Shown in pieces: positions 1 through 4,354 of a DNA stretch of 6,428 nucleotides. Below the pieces are notes generated by a model. That model made no database searches. It was not told the origin of the DNA and saw nothing but the letters and a program-made list of their open reading frames with translations. The position numbers and the translations under genes were made by a program. The stretch's first letter is position 1, and every line of letters begins with the position of its first letter. Location of the stretch: positions 1 to 6,428 of the forward strand of contig JAIDTS010000131.1 of assembly GCA_029060585.1 (NCBI GenBank), written 5' to 3'. Origin of the DNA: Muribaculaceae bacterium. GTDB lineage: Bacteria; Bacteroidota; Bacteroidia; Bacteroidales; Muribaculaceae.

Positions 1-1101
1 AGAATGAACATTTGGGCGTCGGCCACCGAAAAGATGGCGCAGACCGACAGCAACGCCGACTTCGAGTTCCTGCTGAACATCATCGCTCAGAACAACTCGA
101 TTCCGGTGATGGTCACCGATGAGGACAAAAACATACTTGAATACAGAAACTACGAGCTTCCCGACCGCGTGGCCGACGGGGAGCACGTAGTCTTTTCAGA
201 CCTCTCGGAGAGAAACCGGAAATTTCTGGAAAAGCGTCTGTCCAAAGCCACGGGAAACAAGAGCCTCGACACTATAGTCAACGATGACCCTCACTTCATA
301 AAAGTGGAAGTCTATCCGGGCATCAACCAGTATATCTATTACGAAGACTCTATCCTGCTACGGCGTCTGAGCCTTTACCCCTATGTGGTGCTCGGTGTCA
401 TGATTGTACTCGTGCTGATAATCTACACGGCGGTAGTATATACGAAGAAAGCCGAGCAGAACAGGGTGTGGGTAGGTCTTTCCAAAGAAACAGCCCACCA
501 ACTCGGCACACCGATATCGTCGCTAATGGCATGGAGCCAGTATCTGGAGGCAAGCGGCACTGATCCTGAAGTCACAACGGAGATAGACAAGGACGTAAAG
601 CGCCTGTCTAAGATAGCCGAAAGATTCTCCAAAATCGGCTCGCGCCCAAACCTCGAGCTCGAATACATAAACCAGACAATAGAATCCTCTCTCGAATATA
701 TGAGAGGGCGCATATCCGGAAAGGTATCGCTTAATTTCCACTTCGGCGAGGACGACCACGGAGTATTGATATCGAGCAGTCTCTTCGAATGGGTGATGGA
801 GAACCTTACGAAGAACGCCGTAGACGCCATGGCGGGAATGGGGGAAATACATTTCACGACCGGCACAGCGAAAGACCGTGTATGGATTGAGGTGCGCGAC
901 ACAGGCAAGGGAATACCGCGCAAGAACTTCGCCAAAGTCTTCAATCCGGGCTATACCACCAAGGAGCGAGGGTGGGGACTCGGGCTGACACTTGTCAAGC
1001 GCATCATAGAGGAATATCATGACGGACGAATCTATGTCAAGGAATCAGAATTAGGGCAGGGGACAACATTCCGGATAGAACTGCCGAAAGTTAATTATTA
1101 A
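1..1101 (+). CDS. Membrane sensor histidine kinase, 5' partial
   Basis: Sensor kinase of a two-component system; it should autophosphorylate on histidine and pass the phosphate to an unidentified response regulator. Numbering from the ATG at position 4: residues 1-120 are a probable periplasmic sensor segment, 124-146 form a hydrophobic membrane helix, and the cytoplasmic kinase follows. The H box is AHQLGTPISS with phospho-acceptor His165. The N box is ENLTKNAVDAM (266-276), the G1 box is RDTGKGI (298-304), FNPGYTTK is at 313-320, and the G2 box is RGWGLGL (322-328). The C terminus is complete. The frame is open to the left edge (an Arg codon precedes the ATG), and a kinase of this type normally has a first membrane helix before the sensor segment, so the true start is probably a few dozen codons upstream. 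No response regulator gene is visible nearby, and the ligand is unknown. aroK follows after 38 nt with no promoter between them. Confidence 0.93.
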   Translation, partial: RMNIWASATEKMAQTDSNADFEFLLNIIAQNNSIPVMVTDEDKNILEYRNYELPDRVADGEHVVFSDLSERNRKFLEKRLSKATGNKSLDTIVNDDPHFIKVEVYPGINQYIYYEDSILLRRLSLYPYVVLGVMIVLVLIIYTAVVYTKKAEQNRVWVGLSKETAHQLGTPISSLMAWSQYLEASGTDPEVTTEIDKDVKRLSKIAERFSKIGSRPNLELEYINQTIESSLEYMRGRISGKVSLNFHFGEDDHGVLISSSLFEWVMENLTKNAVDAMAGMGEIHFTTGTAKDRVWIEVRDTGKGIPRKNFAKVFNPGYTTKERGWGLGLTLVKRIIEEYHDGRIYVKESELGQGTTFRIELPKVNY

Positions 1102-1103
1102 AG

Positions 1104-1137
1104 ATTAAATCTCCATTCTCCATTCTCCATTCAAAAT
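1104..1137. repeat. Heptanucleotide tandem repeat upstream of aroK
   Basis: Three perfect, head-to-tail copies of CTCCATT occupy 1111-1131. A flanking unit on each side keeps the 7-base register: ATTAAAT at 1104-1110 and CAAAATA at 1132-1138. The array fills nearly the whole 38-nt gap between the kinase stop codon and the aroK ATG, and the last perfect copy ends 8 nt before that ATG. It therefore lies in the aroK translation initiation region, where changes in copy number would alter the leader. Confidence 0.8.
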
Positions 1138-1139
1138 AG

Positions 1140-1682
1140 ATGACACTATTTATAATCGGATATATGGCCTCGGGAAAGACAACCTTCGGAAGGGCCCTCG
1201 CACGCAAGACCGGTATGCAGCACATCGACCTTGACTTCTATATCGAACAGAGGTTCCACTCCACCATAAGCGAGATCTTCGCCAAGAAAGGGGAGGCGGA
1301 GTTCCGCAGGATAGAAGGCGCCATGCTGCGCGAGGTAGGGGAGATGAGCGACACAATCATCTCCTGCGGAGGGGGCACGCCATGTTTCGGCGACAATCTC
1401 GACTATATGAACTCGCGGGGCCTGACCGTATGCCTTCAGGCGGCGGACGAGGTTGTGGCCGACCGTATAATACAGGCCGGCAATAAACGCCCGCTCATGG
1501 CCGGGAAGTCGAGGGAGGAGATAATCAGGACCATCCACGAACACATGCAGACGCGGCGTCCATACTACGAGCGCGCCCGACTCGTCATCTCGGGAGACAA
1601 GCTTGAAAACAAGGCCCAGATCGCGGAGACTGTAGGAGACTTCATCAAAAACCACCTCAACAATTTGGAGGAACGGGAATAA
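1140..1682 (+). CDS. aroK: Shikimate kinase
   Basis: Cytosolic enzyme that phosphorylates shikimate at the 3-hydroxyl with ATP, the fifth step of the chorismate pathway to aromatic amino acids. The 180 residues match the usual 170-180 length. The Walker A P-loop GYMASGKT is at residues 7-14. Asp30 and Asp32 (HIDLD) are placed for Mg2+ and shikimate binding. Arg56/Arg57 (EFRRIE) and the glycine triplet in CGGGTP (77-79) form the rest of the shikimate site. KRPLM (116-120) is the lid arginine region, and RRPYYERA (139-146) supplies the C-terminal arginine. All expected catalytic positions are present. The ATG at 1140 starts directly at the beta strand before the P-loop, as expected for the family. 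There is no clear Shine-Dalgarno, but the sequence just upstream is A-rich. It is probably co-transcribed with the upstream kinase gene. Confidence 0.96.
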   Translation: MTLFIIGYMASGKTTFGRALARKTGMQHIDLDFYIEQRFHSTISEIFAKKGEAEFRRIEGAMLREVGEMSDTIISCGGGTPCFGDNLDYMNSRGLTVCLQAADEVVADRIIQAGNKRPLMAGKSREEIIRTIHEHMQTRRPYYERARLVISGDKLENKAQIAETVGDFIKNHLNNLEERE

Positions 1683-1695
1683 TTTGCTAATTTTG
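1664..1695 (+). promoter_or_regulatory. Bacteroidetes-type primary sigma promoter for the alanine-dehydrogenase-like gene
   Basis: A -33 element TTTG (1664-1667) and a -7 element TAATTTTG (1688-1695, matching TANNTTTG) are separated by exactly 20 nt. This is a full match to the Bacteroides consensus TTTG / N19-21 / TANNTTTG. The -33 box lies inside the last codons of aroK and the aroK stop lies in the spacer. Transcription would begin at roughly 1700-1704, giving a leader of about 65 nt that contains a heptad repeat array. The start point is inferred. Confidence 0.8.
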
Positions 1696-1703
1696 CCGTT
1701 GCG

Positions 1704-1752
1704 AGAATTAAGTCTTGAATCTTAAGTCTTGAGTCTTGATGAGAGAATCCTA
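1704..1752. repeat. Heptanucleotide tandem repeat in the alanine-dehydrogenase-like gene leader
   Basis: Successive 7-base units read AGTCTTG (1711-1717), AATCTTA (1718-1724), AGTCTTG (1725-1731) and AGTCTTG (1732-1738). The flanks AGAATTA (1704-1710), ATGAGAG (1739-1745) and AATCCTA (1746-1752) hold the same register in degenerate form. The array begins just past the -7 promoter element, so it makes up most of the predicted 5' untranslated leader. Confidence 0.78.
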
Positions 1753-1767
1753 AAACATGAACGAGCC

Positions 1768-2892
1768 ATGAATAAAGAAGCACTTCAGAATGAAACATCC
1801 ACAGCAACGCTCGATCTCGAACCGCTGCTGATGCACGCCAACATGCTCAGAGACGGCGAAGGCGTAGACATAGCCATACTCGGCAACTATCCGGACAGTG
1901 ACGAGACACGAATGCTGCTGACGCCGGAAGCCTGCGGGCTGCTGACCTCATCAGGACTGAAAGTAGCCATGGAGGAAGGGGCCGGAGTCGACATTTCCTT
2001 CAGCGACGACGCATATGCCGAATACGGAGTGAAAATTTGCGGACGCCAGGAGGCACTGCAGGCATCGACCGTGCTGTCGTTCTCGCCTCTACGCGCGTCG
2101 GACATAAGAATGATGAAGCCGGGGAGCGCGCTGCTCTGCACCATGGCATCAGGACTAATAGACAAGGACTCGATCAAGGCTCTCCTCGAGATGGACATCA
2201 CGATGGGATGCCTCGACAACATGTACAGCCACAACGATACTCCGATTTTCGCCGATATAATAGACGAGATCGACGGAAGGGCCGCAATCATGTATGCACA
2301 GGAGAATCTCTCCTATCTCGGGGGAGGCAAGGGAGTGCTTCTGGCAAGCGTAGCGGGAATCAATCCCTGCGAGGTGCTTATCATCGGCGACGGAACCGAT
2401 GTCTATTCCGCAGCCAAAGCCGCCATGAATATGGGCGCCCAGGTTTGCGTAGTCAACAACGATGTCTCCATGCTGGCTGTGGCCCGCGAAGTCTGTGGCC
2501 CGCAGATACAGACCATCATGATCCATCCGAGGGTGCTCTACAACAAGGTGAAGACCGCAGACGTGATACTTCTCGGCACTACCACACGGCCTTTCGAATT
2601 CCCGAAAAACCTCTCAGCCGTCATGAAGGAAAGCGCTTATGTGCTTGACTTCAAGGAATCTCATCCTTCAGTCTCAGTGCCCCGTACGGTAGCAATGGCA
2701 CTCAGCAACGTCATGGTGAATTTCTTCGAGGAGATGCGCCTCAAGGAAAATTTCGACAGCATGATATCCACCAACGAAGGAGTGCAGCAGGGCATAGTGA
2801 CCTATCACGGAAAGCTCGTAGATAAGCTCGTGGGAAGCTATACAGGTCTTCCGTCGGCCGACCTCTCTGTGATGCTTGCCGCAAGGAATTAG
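1768..2892 (+). CDS. Alanine dehydrogenase / transhydrogenase-family protein, divergent
   Basis: Two-domain protein of the alanine dehydrogenase / NAD(P) transhydrogenase alpha-subunit family, 374 residues. The N-terminal substrate-type domain has the family element ETRMLLTPEA (46-55), with the conserved Arg48, then GAGVDISFSDDAY (71-83). The Rossmann part starts near GGGKGVLLASVAGI (185-198) and VLIIGDGTDV (203-212). The C-terminal GIVTYHGKLV (342-351) fits the tail of Bacteroidetes proteins usually labelled alanine dehydrogenase. Several expected residues differ: the KVKEP-type lysine region reads LSFSP (103-107), no histidine follows at 121-130, the third glycine of GxGxxG is missing, and the acidic residue after the second Rossmann strand reads as Asn. 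Reversible deamination of alanine is therefore uncertain. The ATG at 1768 is preferred over an in-frame TTG at 1729, which would add 13 residues encoded largely by a tandem repeat. It has its own promoter. Confidence 0.82.
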   Translation: MNKEALQNETSTATLDLEPLLMHANMLRDGEGVDIAILGNYPDSDETRMLLTPEACGLLTSSGLKVAMEEGAGVDISFSDDAYAEYGVKICGRQEALQASTVLSFSPLRASDIRMMKPGSALLCTMASGLIDKDSIKALLEMDITMGCLDNMYSHNDTPIFADIIDEIDGRAAIMYAQENLSYLGGGKGVLLASVAGINPCEVLIIGDGTDVYSAAKAAMNMGAQVCVVNNDVSMLAVAREVCGPQIQTIMIHPRVLYNKVKTADVILLGTTTRPFEFPKNLSAVMKESAYVLDFKESHPSVSVPRTVAMALSNVMVNFFEEMRLKENFDSMISTNEGVQQGIVTYHGKLVDKLVGSYTGLPSADLSVMLAARN

Positions 2893-2938
2893 CGAGCCAG
2901 ATGCCCCCTGAGGGGAATAGAAAGTATCAATCGATGCC

Positions 2939-4018
2939 ATGCGGATCATCCATGTCCTTTCTTCCGTGATGTGGTCGGGGGTAGAGCGCTATTCCCTCGA
3001 CATATGCCGTTATTGCCGCGACAAGGGGGATGACGTGCTTGTCGTCACGCGCGACGCGAGGGCCGTAGACGACGTATTCCGACGACACGGAATCGACATA
3101 AGATTCGCGCCGTTGGGTGGTTTCCTCTCTTACGATGCCGTGAAGGGAATCTGCGATGTGCTGAACGAGAGCCGCGACACGACGGCCATACACTGCCACA
3201 GCACAAGGGACGCGTTCGCTGCCCTTACAGCCCGTCGCCTTCTCGGGCGACACGACATACGGGTAGTGCTCACGCGCCATTACGTAAGGCGAGCCGGAAG
3301 GTCGCCCTTCCACCGCTTTGTCTACCGCAACGTAGACCATATGGTGTTCGTCTCCGAGACCGCGAAGCAGAAATTCTACTCAAGCTGGCACTGGAAAGGA
3401 CGCTATGCCGACGATGACATCAGTGCCTGCGTGATCCACAACAGCCTCAACATAAAGCTCGAGCCGGTGGCGGAGGAACCATCGAGGGGTCCTGTCACTG
3501 CAATGTATCTCGGGCGTCTGGCTCCCGACAAGGGACTGGAAGACGTGATAGACGCTCTCGCTAAATTAAAGGGACTGAAGCTGAGACTTCGTATCGTAGG
3601 CACCGGGCATCCGGATTATGTGGATTCCCTTCGCAGGAGAGCTCTGACGGCAGACGTCATGCATATGATAGACTGGCCACGGCATAAGGACAATACGGAA
3701 GATTTCATCAGAATGTCGCATTTCGGAGTGCTTCCGTCAGTGGGCCCGGAGGCGTTCGGAATGTCGAACATAGAATTCATGAAGGAGGGGAGGCCGATAG
3801 TCTGCAGCGACAACGGTGCGCAGCCCGAATACATCACTCAAGGAAAGGAAGGGATCCTCGTGCCTCCGCACGATCCGGAGCGGCTTGCATGGGAAATGAG
3901 GCGTCTTGCCCTTTCGAGCGAGACGAGGCAGGCAATAGGGAGGGCTGCACGTGAGCGCTTCGAGCGGGAGCTCGCATGGCCGCGGTTTATCGAGAAACTT
4001 TATCCGCTTTATATTTAA
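2939..4018 (+). CDS. Glycosyltransferase family 4 (GT-B fold)
   Basis: Probable cytosolic or membrane-associated transferase that moves a sugar from a nucleotide-sugar donor to a glycan or lipid acceptor; 359 residues, a normal length for GT4. The N-terminal acceptor domain opens with MRIIHVLSSVMWSGVERYSL (1-20), the usual first strand and glycine loop. The C-terminal donor domain begins near AMYLGRLAPDKGLEDVI (188-204), with Arg193 and Lys198 placed to contact donor phosphates. It continues with RIVGTG (218-223) and contains the family EX7E motif, Glu271 to Glu279 in EAFGMSNIE. There is no signal peptide and no strong membrane helix. Retaining chemistry is the norm for GT4; donor and acceptor cannot be read from sequence. 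It starts 46 nt after the alanine-dehydrogenase-like gene with no promoter motif between, so both probably share a transcript. There is no adjacent cluster of other polysaccharide genes. Confidence 0.9.
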   Translation: MRIIHVLSSVMWSGVERYSLDICRYCRDKGDDVLVVTRDARAVDDVFRRHGIDIRFAPLGGFLSYDAVKGICDVLNESRDTTAIHCHSTRDAFAALTARRLLGRHDIRVVLTRHYVRRAGRSPFHRFVYRNVDHMVFVSETAKQKFYSSWHWKGRYADDDISACVIHNSLNIKLEPVAEEPSRGPVTAMYLGRLAPDKGLEDVIDALAKLKGLKLRLRIVGTGHPDYVDSLRRRALTADVMHMIDWPRHKDNTEDFIRMSHFGVLPSVGPEAFGMSNIEFMKEGRPIVCSDNGAQPEYITQGKEGILVPPHDPERLAWEMRRLALSSETRQAIGRAARERFERELAWPRFIEKLYPLYI

Positions 4019-4052
4019 TGCATAATGCATAATTAAGAATGCATAATTGATT
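4018..4052. repeat. Heptanucleotide tandem repeat after the glycosyltransferase gene
   Basis: Units in a strict 7-base register read ATGCATA (4018-4024), ATGCATA (4025-4031), ATTAAGA (4032-4038), ATGCATA (4039-4045) and ATTGATT (4046-4052). The first unit begins on the last base of the glycosyltransferase stop codon. ATGCAT is its own reverse complement, so each full copy also carries a 6-bp palindrome. The rest of the gap up to the tRNA promoter (4053-4112) shows no ORF and no convincing terminator. Confidence 0.75.
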
Positions 4053-4112
4053 TGGCCTCAGGATGGAGGAAGGGCGAAAGGCGTAGAAATAAGAAAGATT
4101 TCTTCCCGAAAA

Positions 4113-4144
4113 TTTGGATATATTGGAAAAAAATATTAATTTTG
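4113..4144 (+). promoter_or_regulatory. Bacteroidetes-type primary sigma promoter for tRNA-Pro
   Basis: A -33 element TTTG (4113-4116) and a -7 element TAATTTTG (4137-4144) are separated by 20 nt, a full match to TTTG / N19-21 / TANNTTTG and nearly identical to the promoter at 1664-1695. Transcription would start near 4150, leaving about 35 nt of 5' leader before the mature tRNA at 4186. That leader contains a small hairpin (GCGGT at 4158-4162, AACC loop, ACCGC at 4167-4171), presumably removed when RNase P trims the precursor. Confidence 0.82.
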
Positions 4145-4185
4145 CATCCGCAATTGAGCGGTAACCACCGCATTGAGATTGCACT

Positions 4186-4259
4186 CGGGGTGTAGCACAG
4201 TTGGTTAGCGCGCTACGTTCGGGACGTAGAGGTCGGGCGTTCGAGTCGCCTCACCCCGA
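4186..4259 (+). tRNA. tRNA-Pro, anticodon CGG
   Basis: The 74-nt sequence folds as a complete cloverleaf. The acceptor stem CGGGGTG (4186-4192) pairs with CACCCCG (4252-4258), with A4259 as discriminator. The anticodon stem CTACG (4213-4217) pairs with CGTAG (4225-4229) around the loop TTCGGGA; the anticodon CGG is at 4220-4222 and reads the proline codon CCG. The T arm GGGCG / CGCCT (4235-4239 and 4247-4251) encloses TTCGAGT. The D arm GCAC (4195-4198) faces GCGC (4208-4211), leaving one A-C mismatch at pair 12-23. CCA is not encoded (CAA follows the discriminator), so the tail must be added by the CCA-adding enzyme. It has its own promoter and terminator and appears to be a single-gene transcript. 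Confidence 0.96.
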
Positions 4260-4265
4260 CAATGG

Positions 4266-4300
4266 AAAGGCCGTCGACTCATTGAGTCGATGGCCTTTTT
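4266..4300 (+). terminator. Intrinsic terminator after tRNA-Pro
   Basis: A 15-bp stem, AAAGGCCGTCGACTC (4266-4280) against GAGTCGATGGCCTTT (4284-4298), has a single G-U pair and a 3-nt ATT loop. It is followed by further T residues (T4296-T4300 is a run of five). It begins 7 nt after the tRNA 3' end. The A-run on the left arm matches the T-run on the right, so the hairpin could also work on the minus strand, though no minus-strand gene ends here. Confidence 0.9.
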
Positions 4301-4354
4301 GAATTTTTGAGTTTTCAGGGATGTTGATAACCTGTAGATAAAGTTTGCAATAAA

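Noticed and set aside
423..1020. Long minus-strand open frames opposite the sensor kinase
   Set aside because: They lie antisense to a gene with clear conserved motifs and show no protein features of their own.
2037..2648. 203-codon open frame inside the alanine-dehydrogenase-like gene
   Set aside because: It is a +1-frame shadow of the real gene, rich in Arg, Gly and His, with no recognisable domain.
2904..2915. Short hairpin CCCC-TGA-GGGG between the alanine-dehydrogenase-like gene and the glycosyltransferase gene
   Set aside because: The stem has only four pairs and is not followed by a T-run, so it is not a terminator; nothing else supports a regulatory role.
4083..4110. AAGAAA...TTTCTT inverted repeat before the tRNA promoter, considered as the glycosyltransferase terminator
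   Set aside because: The stem is short and AT-only with a 2-nt loop and no following T-run.
4186..4300. tRNA-Pro as an integration site for a mobile element
   Set aside because: No duplicated tRNA 3' end, integrase or foreign-looking gene is present; the tRNA is followed at once by its terminator.
4296..4317. TTTTTGA-like repeats (period 8) after the tRNA terminator, considered as a fourth array
   Set aside because: The period is 8, not 7, only two copies are good, and low-complexity T-runs after a terminator make chance likely.
4340..4347. AAAGTTTG as a promoter -7 element for the LtaS-like gene
   Set aside because: It misses the leading T of TANNTTTG and has no TTTG at 19-21 nt upstream, so it is only a weak candidate and was not annotated.
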